From an uncultured Rhizobiaceae bacterium (GTDB taxonomy: Bacteria; Pseudomonadota; Alphaproteobacteria; Rhizobiales; Rhizobiaceae), in the NCBI GenBank assembly GCA_958296345.1, contig CATQIJ010000010.1, forward strand, positions 124,001 to 188,000: 64,000 bases of DNA, given 5' to 3'. Positions 56,026 through 64,000 of this stretch are shown piece after piece. The notes under the pieces are model-generated. The model made no database searches and was not told where the DNA came from. It was given only the letters and a program-made list of their open reading frames with translations. Position 1 is the stretch's first letter. Every line of letters begins with the position of its first letter. A program made the translations under genes and the position numbers.

Positions 56026-56296
56026 GGGCTAAGCCTTACTTTTATTCTAATCTCTAAAAACGCTATCATCAAAAAATGCAGGGTTCAACTGTTAGGAATA
56101 ATTTTTTCTTCAAAGGCAAATTTTTACAATCGAGTTTGTAGCCTTATATAGCCATTTACAGCTTAGTAAATTTGCTGAACTAACTAATTCTGTGAATAAA
56201 ATTTGCCTGATAGGAAAAAAAATTACCACTTAATCTTGCCTTTCTGTTCAGACTAGGCTCAAATCAAATAACGACATTTTTCATGGGAGAGAGAAA
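56026..56296. promoter_or_regulatory. Divergent promoter region of mgsA and dmmD
   Basis: An AT-rich gene-free region of 271 bases between two methylated-amine operons. It contains ATTTAC-AGCTTA-GTAAAT (56154-56171), an inverted repeat with 6-bp arms near the middle. Both operons could be controlled from here by one regulator. The dmmD ribosome-binding site GGGAGAGAG is at its right end. Confidence 0.55.
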
Positions 56297-57430
56297 ATGA
56301 CATCGACTTGGAGATTTTCTGCAATTGCTGAACGCCACCGCGCACTTGGGTCTGAATTAGAAGATTGGGGTGGGATGGGTACGGCTTGGACTTATGACAA
56401 AGATCAAGAAGAAGAGTATCTAGCAATACGCACAAAAGCAGGCATTATGGATGTGTCTGGCCTTAAAAAAGTGCATCTCGTGGGCGCTCATGCGGCGCAA
56501 GTTATTGACCGCGCAACCACACGTAATGTTGAAAAAATTAAATGCGGCACATCTCGCTACGCTTGTATGCTGGATGATCGTGGTAAGTTCATCGATGACT
56601 GTGTGATTTATCGAATGGGCCCTAACAGCTGGATGGTTGTTCACGGTACTGGTGCTGGTCATGAGCAGCTAACACGCTATGCTCAAGGCCGTGATGTAGA
56701 TGTTCGTTTTGATGATAATTTGCACGATATTTCAGTCCAAGGGCCTATGTCGGTTGATTTGCTTGAAAAAGAGGTCGCAGGCATTCGCGATTTACCTTAC
56801 TTCAATCAGATGCATACAACGCTTTATGGTGCAGCAGTTACAATTTCTCGTACTGGTTATACAGGTGAACGCGGTTATGAAATTTTCTGTCGGGGTCAAG
56901 ATGCAGTTAATATCTGGGATAACCTAGTAGCAACTGGTAAGCCAATGGGTATTATTCCAACACGCTTTACAACACTTGATTGGTTACGAGCTGAAAGCCA
57001 TCTTCTGTTTTATCCTTACGATAACTCAGAAATGTATCCATTCCCAGATGAGCCATCCGGCGATACACTTTGGGAGCTTGGTCTTGATTTTACAGTCTCT
57101 CCAGGCAAAATGGGTTTCCGTGGCGCAGACGAGCACTACCGTTTGAAGGGTAAAGAACGTTTCAAGATTTTTGGTGTCATGTTAGAAGGCAAAGAGCCAG
57201 CTGAAGAAGGTGCGCCAGTCCTGCAAGATGGCAAGCAAGTAGGTGTTGTAACAATCGGCATGTACTCAAGTCTCAATAAACATAATGTTGGTATCGCGCG
57301 TATGCCAGTTGATTGCGCTAAATCTGGAACTAAACTGACGGTTAAAAACTCAACGGGCGAAATTGCATGTACCGCAGAGCCACTACCCTTTGATGATCCA
57401 AAAAAGTCTAAGCGTACAGCAAAAGGCTAA
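56297..57430 (+). CDS. dmmD: Dimethylamine-operon aminomethyltransferase-like protein DmmD
   Basis: A GcvT-family protein of 377 residues, with VSGLKKVHLVGAHAAQVID, ISRTGYTGERGYEIFCRGQDA and TTLDWLRAESHLLFYP (in part). Such proteins capture C1 groups on tetrahydrofolate. In the dimethylamine monooxygenase cluster of marine Roseobacter-group bacteria a GcvT homologue precedes dmmABC; its likely task is to take up the formaldehyde-level carbon released by demethylation. It starts 56297 with GGGAGAGAG and is followed by dmmA after 76 bases. Confidence 0.85.
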   Translation: MTSTWRFSAIAERHRALGSELEDWGGMGTAWTYDKDQEEEYLAIRTKAGIMDVSGLKKVHLVGAHAAQVIDRATTRNVEKIKCGTSRYACMLDDRGKFIDDCVIYRMGPNSWMVVHGTGAGHEQLTRYAQGRDVDVRFDDNLHDISVQGPMSVDLLEKEVAGIRDLPYFNQMHTTLYGAAVTISRTGYTGERGYEIFCRGQDAVNIWDNLVATGKPMGIIPTRFTTLDWLRAESHLLFYPYDNSEMYPFPDEPSGDTLWELGLDFTVSPGKMGFRGADEHYRLKGKERFKIFGVMLEGKEPAEEGAPVLQDGKQVGVVTIGMYSSLNKHNVGIARMPVDCAKSGTKLTVKNSTGEIACTAEPLPFDDPKKSKRTAKG

Positions 57431-57506
57431 GTGTAATTTAGGGCGTGGTTATTCATGCTGCGTCCTTTTTCTTTTTAAAGTAGATGCTCGAGGAGCTTTT
57501 CGTTTA

Positions 57507-58115
57507 ATGGCCAAAACTGAATTTGAAAAATCCATATTAAGCCGTCCAGTTTATGGTGAGTTTGAACCAATGACGGGCAAAGCGCATTTATTCATTGCTG
57601 ATTCAGAAGGAGCGGGTGCTATTCTTGATCTTGCGAAGTCTGCACCAAAAGGTTTCTTTGATATTGCGCATATTATTTATATCCCAAAAGATAGTGACTG
57701 GAAATACGTGCCATCACTTGAGGCCTTAGGCGCTAAGCAACTTTATGTAGGGCCATCTTTTGAAGCTGCTATAACGCGAATACAGCGCGTTTTATTAGAT
57801 GCATCTAATGGATTGCAAATTTATCTTTCAGGTACTGAAGGCTTAATGGGGCGAGCAATGCTTGAGGCTACTAACATTGGCTACCCGTATTCTGCCATAC
57901 AAACAGAACATCGCGGCTCGAAAGCACGCCGTATGCAATGTGTACATTGTAAAGGGGTAACTGAAGGCGTGACCACAGACCCGTTTGAATGTTCTCATTG
58001 TGGGTTAAATTTATTCGTACGCGACCATTACTCACGTCGCTTAGCTGCTTTTCAAGGTGTCTGCGTAGATGCTGAAGATCCAGGAAATGTTCCAGATAAA
58101 GTGGAGATAACATAA
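57507..58115 (+). CDS. dmmA: Dimethylamine monooxygenase subunit DmmA
   Basis: A 202-residue protein with an N-terminal alpha/beta part (KSILSRPVYGEFEPMTG, HIIYIPKDSDWKYVP) and a C-terminal zinc ribbon at about residues 145-170 (CVHCKG ... CSHCGLNLFV). ATG 57507 with GAGGAGC upstream is chosen; the longer frame extends back into dmmD. It matches the DmmA-type subunit of the dimethylamine monooxygenase, which with DmmB and DmmC converts dimethylamine to methylamine and formaldehyde. Its stop overlaps the dmmB start by one base. Confidence 0.85.
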   Translation: MAKTEFEKSILSRPVYGEFEPMTGKAHLFIADSEGAGAILDLAKSAPKGFFDIAHIIYIPKDSDWKYVPSLEALGAKQLYVGPSFEAAITRIQRVLLDASNGLQIYLSGTEGLMGRAMLEATNIGYPYSAIQTEHRGSKARRMQCVHCKGVTEGVTTDPFECSHCGLNLFVRDHYSRRLAAFQGVCVDAEDPGNVPDKVEIT

Positions 58116-59080
58116 TGAGCTCGGGTGCAGCAAAAATCGCTGTTAAAGTAACAGAAGTTATCGAAGTGAATGATCTGGTAAAGCGTTTTAAGTTTGAACG
58201 TGCAGATGGTGGACAAATGCCAACCTTTTCTGGCGGTGCCCATACTGTTGTTGAGATGGACGATCACGGGACAAGAAGATTGAACCCATACTCTTTAATG
58301 AGCAGTCCACAGAACCGATCAGCTTTTACAATTTCTGTTCGTCGTGATGATGAGGGCAGGGGTGGTTCGCTCTATATGCATAACCATGTTAAAGTCGGTA
58401 TGGAAATGACGATTAGTAATCCAGTGAATTTGTTTTCACTAGATTTACGTGCTCGCAAACATCTTATGATTGCTGGTGGGATTGGTATTACACCATTCCT
58501 AGCGCAAATTGCTCAGCTGGATAGTTCAAATGGAAGTTTTGAGCTGCACTATTCTGTCAGGTCAAAAAACTTAGCTTCTTATGCTGATGAGCTAACATCC
58601 GCTCACCCTAATGATGTAAATATTTATCATGATGATCAAGGTGAAGCGATTGACATAGAAAACCTGCTGGATGGTCAACCATTAGGAACATATCTTTATG
58701 TATGTGGGCCAAAAGGGATGATTGAATGGGTTCGAAAATCTGCTAGCGATGCTGGTTGGCCGCGTGAGGCAGTTCATTATGAAGAGTTCTTAACACCAGA
58801 GCCTGGCAAGCCATTTGAGGTGAAGTTAGCAGTTTCAAACAAGGTCATCCAAGTCGGAGAAACACAAAGCCTATTAGAAGCAATTGAGGCTGCTGGCGTT
58901 GATGCGCCATACCTTTGTCGAGGCGGTGCTTGCGGAATGTGTGAAACTGAGGTGATCGGTTATGATGGACAGTTCATTCATAACGACCACTGGCTTGATG
59001 ATGAAGAACACAGTAGCGGTAAAAAAATCATGCCTTGCGTCTCCCGTTTTGAGGGCAAAACATTGGTATTAGATCGGTAG
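58115..59080 (+). CDS. dmmB: Dimethylamine monooxygenase reductase subunit DmmB
   Basis: A phthalate-dioxygenase-reductase-like electron carrier of 321 residues. The flavin domain has RRLNPYSLMSSP, the NAD(P)H domain has MIAGGIGITPFLAQIAQL and YVCGPKGMI, and the C-terminal ferredoxin domain has the plant-type 2Fe-2S Cys set at Cys268, 273, 276 and ~304 (CRGGACGMC...MPC). It passes electrons from NAD(P)H to the haem subunit DmmC. It is coupled to dmmA and precedes dmmC by nine bases. Confidence 0.9.
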   Translation: MSSGAAKIAVKVTEVIEVNDLVKRFKFERADGGQMPTFSGGAHTVVEMDDHGTRRLNPYSLMSSPQNRSAFTISVRRDDEGRGGSLYMHNHVKVGMEMTISNPVNLFSLDLRARKHLMIAGGIGITPFLAQIAQLDSSNGSFELHYSVRSKNLASYADELTSAHPNDVNIYHDDQGEAIDIENLLDGQPLGTYLYVCGPKGMIEWVRKSASDAGWPREAVHYEEFLTPEPGKPFEVKLAVSNKVIQVGETQSLLEAIEAAGVDAPYLCRGGACGMCETEVIGYDGQFIHNDHWLDDEEHSSGKKIMPCVSRFEGKTLVLDR

Positions 59081-59089
59081 GAAACGAAT

Positions 59090-60133
59090 ATGAACATTCA
59101 ATTTAATGACGAAACATTTCGCGGCGACTATACGTTCAAAAACTCTGACTTAGCGATAAAGCGCTTTCCGTTTCCGTTTGATAAAGATAGCTACATGTAT
59201 GCTGTAAACATGGAACCACACACTCCAGTGCGTGAGGGTAGTGTTTATTATAATTCCTTTGATGTTGATGAGCATTACGTATCAGAGATGCGTGACCGTG
59301 CGATGGTCTTGGATGAAGATCCGCTTCGCTGCCAATCATTATCGCACATGGAATTACATGGATGGGATTTACTTGAGCTAATCATGGTTGAGAAAGCCAA
59401 AGATTATCCTGACCTCTTTGAACTACATCGCGATGGTGATAATTGGCATTGGATAAACAAGCCACTTGGCATCGAAGATAAGTTTACCTTCATGGATGCA
59501 ACTACGCTTCCCTATGGTCCGATGGAATATATTACACGCCAAACTCAAGGGGATTTCTGCGTCTTGGATCAGCGTGATGATAACCTTTGGATGGATGCAG
59601 GTATGGTCACAACGCAGGCTGATTGGTCGCTTGATTTTGATATCGGCATGAATTTCTTCGAATGGCACGCACCGGTTCCGCTTGCCCATGAAAAAGGCAT
59701 TTTTGTTCGTGCATTGAAGTTTCTTTTAAATATTCAACAAGGTGCACCGGCAAGGCGTTTAAATTGGACTATGACGGTAAATCCATTGCTTGATACTAGC
59801 CCAGAGAATTATCATAAATGGGGAATTCAGAAGACAAGCTTAACACCAGAAAATATTGGAAATAAGCAACACTTACGCGTGGAGCTTCAAACCTTCTTTA
59901 GGCTCCCCCGTTCAAACGGCCTTGTTTTTCCAATTCGGTGTTATCTAATCAAGCTGGAAGAACTAGTCACTTATCCAAAATGGGCAAGACGGTTTCACCG
60001 TGTCATTCGCGATTTACCTGAAGAGCTAGCAACTTACAAAGGTTTTATTGATAATCGCCCTATGATCTTGGAGTATCTTTCACAGTTTGATGATGGCGCT
60101 GAGACATCTCCAGGTGTTTGGCCTGAAGAGTAA
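59090..60133 (+). CDS. dmmC: Dimethylamine monooxygenase haem subunit DmmC (DUF3445)
   Basis: A 347-residue protein of the haem-dependent oxidative N-demethylase (DUF3445) family. Landmarks include AMVLDEDPLRCQSLSHMELHG, the segment YITRQTQGDFCVLDQRDDNLWM and a His-rich FFEWHAPVPLAHEKG, followed by LNWTMTVNPLLDTSPENYHKWG in short blocks, and the Arg-rich QTFFRLPRSNGLVFPIRCYL. It binds haem and demethylates dimethylamine using electrons from DmmB. It ends the dmm operon. The haem ligand cannot be named from sequence alone. Confidence 0.88.
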   Translation: MNIQFNDETFRGDYTFKNSDLAIKRFPFPFDKDSYMYAVNMEPHTPVREGSVYYNSFDVDEHYVSEMRDRAMVLDEDPLRCQSLSHMELHGWDLLELIMVEKAKDYPDLFELHRDGDNWHWINKPLGIEDKFTFMDATTLPYGPMEYITRQTQGDFCVLDQRDDNLWMDAGMVTTQADWSLDFDIGMNFFEWHAPVPLAHEKGIFVRALKFLLNIQQGAPARRLNWTMTVNPLLDTSPENYHKWGIQKTSLTPENIGNKQHLRVELQTFFRLPRSNGLVFPIRCYLIKLEELVTYPKWARRFHRVIRDLPEELATYKGFIDNRPMILEYLSQFDDGAETSPGVWPEE

Positions 60134-60199
60134 ATTAGTAAGAATATCACTTACAAATTGCGTCATTGAATTATGAAAGCCCTATGTTTGGATGAAGGC

Positions 60200-60850
60200 T
60201 TATGAATCCTGCGTATAAGAAATAATCGATAGATATTTTGCTGGCAACTTTATATGTTTTTTGGGGCCATGCGGTGCATCTGCATCAAAAAATAAGCTAT
60301 CGCCTGGTTTTAGCGTGAATGTATTTTCGCCATGGCGATATTCAACTTCACCTTCGATCATATAGATGAATTCAATGCCATCGTGTTGAAATTCGGGGAA
60401 AGTATCTGACTCTTCCGTCAGTGTAATTAAGTACGGCTCTACTATAACGCCTGATGTGTTAGCCCCGATGTGTCCTAGGAGATTATATTGATGCCCCGCG
60501 CGAGTGCCTCGGCGATCTGCTTCCAAGCCTTCACCTGCTTTTACATGAACAGCTTCTCGGTTTTCCTCAAATCCTTTAAAAAATGATGTAAGTGGAACGC
60601 TAAGTGCATGCGCTAAAATTTGAAGTGTCGTTAAAGATGGTGAAGTCATACCATTTTCAATTTTAGACAGCATGCCAATTGACAGACCAGTTGCTTTGGC
60701 GAGCTCTGCAACCGTAATATCATGTTGCTTACGGTAAGCTTTTACTTCACGCCCAATAGCAACTTCCAAGACTTTTTCTCTCTTTTCCCTCGCTGCTTTG
60801 TGGGGATTTTGAGAAAGAACTGGTTTTGTTAACTCGTCTGAATTTTTCAA
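60200..60850 (-). CDS. XRE-family regulator with cupin domain
   Basis: A 216-residue regulator. A helix-turn-helix lies at residues ~35-88 (VAELAKATGLSIGMLSKIENGMTSPSLTTLQILAHAL) and a cupin sensor at ~140-210 (FPEFQHDGIEFIYMIEGEVEYRHG, GDSLFFDADAPHGPKK). The start is a TTG at 60850. It converges on the dmm operon and lies at the edge of the methylated-amine island, so it is a candidate local regulator, possibly sensing a small amine derivative. A 17-bp inverted repeat just upstream suggests autoregulation. Confidence 0.88.
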   Translation of the reverse strand: MKNSDELTKPVLSQNPHKAAREKREKVLEVAIGREVKAYRKQHDITVAELAKATGLSIGMLSKIENGMTSPSLTTLQILAHALSVPLTSFFKGFEENREAVHVKAGEGLEADRRGTRAGHQYNLLGHIGANTSGVIVEPYLITLTEESDTFPEFQHDGIEFIYMIEGEVEYRHGENTFTLKPGDSLFFDADAPHGPKKHIKLPAKYLSIISYTQDS

Positions 60851-60898
60851 AAACTTCTACCAATAAAAACTTTTCGTGCTTCGTAAGTTAATTTTGGT

Positions 60899-60915
60899 CT
60901 TTTCAGCATGAAAAG
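60899..60915. promoter_or_regulatory. Inverted repeat upstream of XRE-cupin gene
   Basis: CTTTTCA-GCA-TGAAAAG is a 7-bp-arm perfect repeat 49 bases upstream of the XRE start, suited to a dimeric HTH regulator. Confidence 0.45.
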
Positions 60916-61016
60916 TCTATCAAAAACAAAATATTATCTGTGGTTTTAAGCCTTATGCAGATGATTATTTAGTAATTCTATTTGGATTTGAACTAGAAAC
61001 TTTGAAATATTGATTG

Positions 61017-61043
61017 TTTTGAGAGTTTTTGTACCTCTCAAAA
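61017..61043 (-). terminator. Hairpin at the end of the tetR gene
   Basis: TTTTGAGAG (61017-61025) and CTCTCAAAA (61035-61043) form a 9-bp perfect stem with a 9-base loop, overlapping the tetR stop codon. There is no clear T-tract on the minus strand after it, so termination is probable but not certain. Confidence 0.4.
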
Positions 61044-61634
61044 ACTTTTGATGCCGCCTAACGTCAATTTAGCGATCATTGCTGCATAGCTTATGCGTGC
61101 TTCTTTATTGGCATTTGGGTTCCACATGTAGAACCAATTAAGCATTCCGAAAACGGACATGGTTGTTTCACGTAAATGGTTTTTATTTCGCAAAAAATAA
61201 TCTGGAGAAGCTTTTTTGAGTATGTCACTTACAACATCAATCATTTTACGTTGGTAAGATTTTAATGTTTTTTGCTTCTCTTCAGATAAAAGTGGTAACC
61301 CTTCTGTCTGAATTTTGTGCTCGTGATCCATGCCCTCGTAAGCAAATAAAAACTCTTGAGCCAATAAAGTAAGCTGTTCCTCCGCTGTTAAGTCTGTAAA
61401 GTTCAAATTGCAGACGCGATCTTGTAATTTGGAAAGATAATTATCAAGAATATCAAAAACTAAAGCATCTTTACTGTCATAGTAGTGGTAGATATTTGCT
61501 TTAGAAATTCCTCCGCTCTTTGCAACCTCACTCATGGATGCGCGTGCTATGCCCTCACGGGCAAATACTTCTGCCGCAACAGAGAGAATTTTCAATCGCT
61601 TTTGATCGTAGTCTTGTGCAATCGTGCGAGCCAA
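61038..61634 (-). CDS. TetR-family regulator of the paa operon
   Basis: A 198-residue TetR-family repressor. The N-terminal HTH is VAAEVFAREGIARASMSEVAKSGGISKANIYHYYDSKDAL, read in blocks at residues ~18-57, followed by a C-terminal ligand domain. It starts at TTG 61634, five bases after the paaK stop, and is the last gene of paaG-paaI-paaK. Regulators of this type (PaaR) repress phenylacetate genes and sense phenylacetyl-CoA. That role is inferred from position. Confidence 0.85.
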   Translation of the reverse strand: MARTIAQDYDQKRLKILSVAAEVFAREGIARASMSEVAKSGGISKANIYHYYDSKDALVFDILDNYLSKLQDRVCNLNFTDLTAEEQLTLLAQEFLFAYEGMDHEHKIQTEGLPLLSEEKQKTLKSYQRKMIDVVSDILKKASPDYFLRNKNHLRETTMSVFGMLNWFYMWNPNANKEARISYAAMIAKLTLGGIKSF

Positions 61635-61639
61635 GCTCT

Positions 61640-62950
61640 CTATCCCTTTGGCCTTAAGTCAACAACGCGCCTTGCCTTGCCTTGAGAGCGTTCAACATTC
61701 CCAGCTTCGCCCACAACAACTGAAACAGAAATGCCAATGGTGTCTTTGATTTTTTTAGAAAGAGTCTGCGAGCAAATCTCCTTTTCATCATTATTTAAAG
61801 CGCTTGAAGAAGCTTCAACAAGTACCTTCATTGCATCCATGTTGCCATTTTTTGTCAGTTCAATTTGGAAGTATGGAGCTAGATTGGAAATGGTTAGAAC
61901 TTGTTCTTCTATTTGGGTTGGAAAGACATTTACGCCGCGCAAAATAATCATATCATCAGAACGGCCTGTGACTTTCTCCATTCTACGCATAGAACGGGCA
62001 GTGCCTGGCAAAAGACGTGTAAGGTCACGTGTACGATAACGGACAATAGGCAAGCCTTCTTTGGTGAGAGTTGTAAATACGAGTTCGCCCATTTCTCCAT
62101 CTGGTAACACTTCACCAGTTTCAGGGTCTATGATTTCAGGATAGAAGTTGTCTTCCCAGATATGGAGGTCATCTTTGGTTTCAACGCATTCATTCGCAAC
62201 ACCAGGTCCTAATATTTCAGACAGGCCATAGATATCAACTGCGTGCATATCAAATGCTGCTTCGATTTCTTCTCGCATAGAATTAGTCCATGGTTCCGCA
62301 CCAAAAATACCAACATCAAGAGAGCAGTCACGAGGATCTATTCCTGCTTTATTAAATTGCTCGAGAATATTGAGCATATATGAAGGCGTCACCATAATGG
62401 TTGAAGGCTTGAAATCTTGTATGAGCATTACTTGACGTTCTGTCATTCCGCCAGAAATAGGAACAACGGTGCAACCAAGTTTTTCAGCACCGTAATGTGC
62501 GCCAAGTCCACCGGTAAATAGTCCATACCCATAAGCATTATGAAGGATATCACCAGGCTTTGTGCCACTAGCACGCAAGCACCGCGCAACCATACTTGCC
62601 CACATATCAATATCGTTTTGAGTATAGCCTACAACAGTAGGTTTGCCAGTTGTTCCTGATGAAGCATGAAGCCTTACGATTTGTTCGCGTGGCACAGCAA
62701 AGAGGCCAAAAGGGTAATTCTCTCGTAGGTCATCTTTATATGTAAATGGGAATTTAGAAAGATCGTCGAGGCTTTTTAAATCATCAGGGTGCACCCCTTT
62801 TTCATCAAAGCGCTGACGGTACATAGGCACGTTTTCATAAGCGTGACGCACAGACCATTTCATTCGTTCTAACTGTAATTCTCGAATTTCATCAATCGAA
62901 GCAATTTCAATTGGTTCAAGACTTTCGCGACTAGGTGTGAGATCTTTCAT
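61640..62950 (-). CDS. paaK: Phenylacetate-CoA ligase
   Basis: Activates phenylacetate with CoA and ATP. ATG 62950 (MKDLTPSRESLE) gives 436 residues, the usual size; the extension to 63019 overlaps paaI. Adenylate-forming motifs are LHASSGTTGKPTVVGYT, NAYGYGLFTGGLGAHYGAE, DIYGLSEILGPGVANEC and the C-terminal GRSDDMIILRGVNVFPTQIE (in parts) with SQGKARRVVDLRPKG. It lies 13 bases after paaI and is followed by tetR. Confidence 0.94.
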   Translation of the reverse strand: MKDLTPSRESLEPIEIASIDEIRELQLERMKWSVRHAYENVPMYRQRFDEKGVHPDDLKSLDDLSKFPFTYKDDLRENYPFGLFAVPREQIVRLHASSGTTGKPTVVGYTQNDIDMWASMVARCLRASGTKPGDILHNAYGYGLFTGGLGAHYGAEKLGCTVVPISGGMTERQVMLIQDFKPSTIMVTPSYMLNILEQFNKAGIDPRDCSLDVGIFGAEPWTNSMREEIEAAFDMHAVDIYGLSEILGPGVANECVETKDDLHIWEDNFYPEIIDPETGEVLPDGEMGELVFTTLTKEGLPIVRYRTRDLTRLLPGTARSMRRMEKVTGRSDDMIILRGVNVFPTQIEEQVLTISNLAPYFQIELTKNGNMDAMKVLVEASSSALNNDEKEICSQTLSKKIKDTIGISVSVVVGEAGNVERSQGKARRVVDLRPKG

Positions 62951-62963
62951 GTTTTCTTTCCGA

Positions 62964-63392
62964 TTATTCTTCGAACAGATGACCGCGTATTGCTCGTGAA
63001 CATCCACGAAATTGCGCAATTACTGTTTTGTCTTGATTAGTTACTTCAATATCATAAATGCCACTTCTGCCAGTAAGACTTACCTCTGTGGCAGTCGCTA
63101 TAAGTGTGTCTCCCAATTGAGCAGGAGCGATGTATGTAATGGAATTATGTTGAGCAACAGTCTTTTGGTTTCGACTGTTACACGCAAATGCAAATGCACT
63201 GTCAGCTAATGCGAAGGTTATACCGCCGTGGCAAATCCCATGGCCATTTGTGTGATGTTCTTCAACTTGCAGCGATAATATTGCAGCCCCTTCACTAACG
63301 TCGTCAATCTTCATGCCAACCCAAGAGCTGGCTCGATCGCCTTTCCACATGGCTTCTGCTGATTTTAGTGCCCGTTCTTTAGGAGTAATCAT
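62964..63392 (-). CDS. paaI: Hydroxyphenylacetyl-CoA thioesterase
   Basis: Hot-dog-fold thioesterase of 142 residues that removes dead-end ring-hydroxylated CoA esters in phenylacetate breakdown. It shows the PaaI pattern HTNGHGICHGGITFALADSAFAFACNS in adjoining short blocks (Asp in ADSAFA is catalytic in relatives) and GDTLIATATEVSLTGRSGIYDIEV. ATG 63392 overlaps the paaG stop by four bases. Confidence 0.9.
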   Translation of the reverse strand: MITPKERALKSAEAMWKGDRASSWVGMKIDDVSEGAAILSLQVEEHHTNGHGICHGGITFALADSAFAFACNSRNQKTVAQHNSITYIAPAQLGDTLIATATEVSLTGRSGIYDIEVTNQDKTVIAQFRGCSRAIRGHLFEE

Positions 63393-64000
63393 AATTTGCC
63401 TGTGAAATTTGGTTTACGTTTTTCTAGAAAAGCAGAAACACCTTCCGCATAATCAGGGCTTTCACCGCAAGTTTTTTGAAAATTTGCTTCAACATCAAGG
63501 TGCTCATCCATCGTATTTGAACGAGATGCATGAATAGCTTTTTTAATGTTTGAAAATCCAACTGTTGGGCCATTAGCAAGACGTTCCGAAAGCTTTCGCG
63601 CCTCGTCTATTAGCTCTTCATGAGGATATGTTTTCCAGATTAAGCCCCAGTCTTCTGCTTGTTCTGCAGTAATAGGTTGAGCAGTGAGCGCAAGCCCTTT
63701 TGCTCTTGCTTCACCCAAAAGGTGCGTAAGACTCCATGTGCCACCCGCATCCGGTATTAATCCAACATTTGCAAAAGATTGAATGAACTTGGCTTTATCA
63801 GATGTCAGAACTATATCACAAGCAAGCGCAAGATTAGCACCTGCACCCGCCGCCACACCGTTTACAGCACAAATAACAGGCGCATCAAGTGAGCGAATAA
63901 GACGGATTAATGGGTTGTAAAAAGTTGTAAGCGTTTCAGCGAGATTGGGAGGCGTTTTCATCTTTGAAGGATCTCTATCGCCAAGATCTTGACCTGCACA
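63389..64000 (-). CDS. paaG: 1,2-epoxyphenylacetyl-CoA isomerase, 5' partial
   Basis: Crotonase-fold enzyme of phenylacetate degradation, truncated by the right edge. The visible frame starts within CAGQDLGDRDPSK (the acyl-CoA oxyanion region) and continues ICAVNGVAAGAGANLALACDI, FIQSFANVGLIPDAGGTWSL and LEKRKPNF near the end. The GANLALACD and D-A-G-G positions fit PaaG-type isomerases more than typical enoyl-CoA hydratases. About 60 N-terminal residues are outside the window. It is co-transcribed with paaI (4-base overlap). Confidence 0.87.
   Translation of the reverse strand, partial: CAGQDLGDRDPSKMKTPPNLAETLTTFYNPLIRLIRSLDAPVICAVNGVAAGAGANLALACDIVLTSDKAKFIQSFANVGLIPDAGGTWSLTHLLGEARAKGLALTAQPITAEQAEDWGLIWKTYPHEELIDEARKLSERLANGPTVGFSNIKKAIHASRSNTMDEHLDVEANFQKTCGESPDYAEGVSAFLEKRKPNFTGKL

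Overview
The window is a gene-dense stretch of a marine-type, AT-rich alphaproteobacterial chromosome. Operons are tightly packed, many genes overlap by 1 to 8 bases, and there is a full set of genes for methylated amines and aromatic acids such as is known from Roseobacter-group and other marine Alphaproteobacteria. No rRNA, tRNA, insertion sequence or marker gene fixes the genus. No gap reaches 300 bases; the largest is the 271-bp divergent promoter region at 56026-56296.

Layout. (1) 1-1246: the end of a cation/proton antiporter subunit, a short-chain dehydrogenase remnant and a rhodanese. (2) 1483-7033: a dipeptide ABC transporter operon dppABCDF in which four of five genes carry an indel or stop. 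(3) 7166-12884: an orphan periplasmic binding protein, an isochorismatase-like hydrolase, then on the minus strand a flavin reductase-like gene, an ornithine cyclodeaminase homologue and a histidine-ammonia-lyase homologue lacking the normal MIO triad, plus isopentenyl-diphosphate isomerase. (4) 13121-17094: a dimethylglycine-dehydrogenase-type enzyme and SelO. (5) 17241-25589: a TRAP transporter, then pobA-pcaDCHGB on the minus strand (4-hydroxybenzoate to the beta-ketoadipate pathway) and a divergent CMD-family gene. (6) 25595-32987: a LysR gene with two inverted repeats in its promoter, divergent from a seven-gene operon (flavin reductase, aldehyde dehydrogenase, luciferase-like monooxygenase, DUF1185 protein, alpha/beta hydrolase, Xsc/acetolactate-synthase-like ThDP enzyme, small barrel protein). 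This pathway has no known substrate that I recognise. (7) 33001-60850: a methylated-amine island. (8) 61038-64000: the end of a phenylacetate operon, paaG-paaI-paaK-tetR.

How the island works: TmoXVW imports TMAO and Tmm oxidises trimethylamine to TMAO. Tdm splits TMAO into dimethylamine and formaldehyde, and DmmDABC oxidatively demethylates dimethylamine to methylamine. GmaS makes gamma-glutamylmethylamide, MgsABC makes N-methylglutamate, and MgdABCD (sarcosine-oxidase-like) regenerates glutamate and passes the methyl group to tetrahydrofolate. Fhs links formate and formyl-THF. A truncated haemoglobin, a non-pyrrolysine MttB-family protein and a DUF1194 protein sit inside the island without an assigned step.

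Quality warning: thirteen genes carry 12 apparent frameshifts and 4 in-frame stops. Several indels are in homopolymers, tdm has two compensating indels, and all four stops fit a single C:G to T:A transition at an expected Gln or Trp codon. Residual sequence error is the simplest explanation, so 'pseudogene' labels below mean 'disrupted in this sequence', not 'proven dead'.
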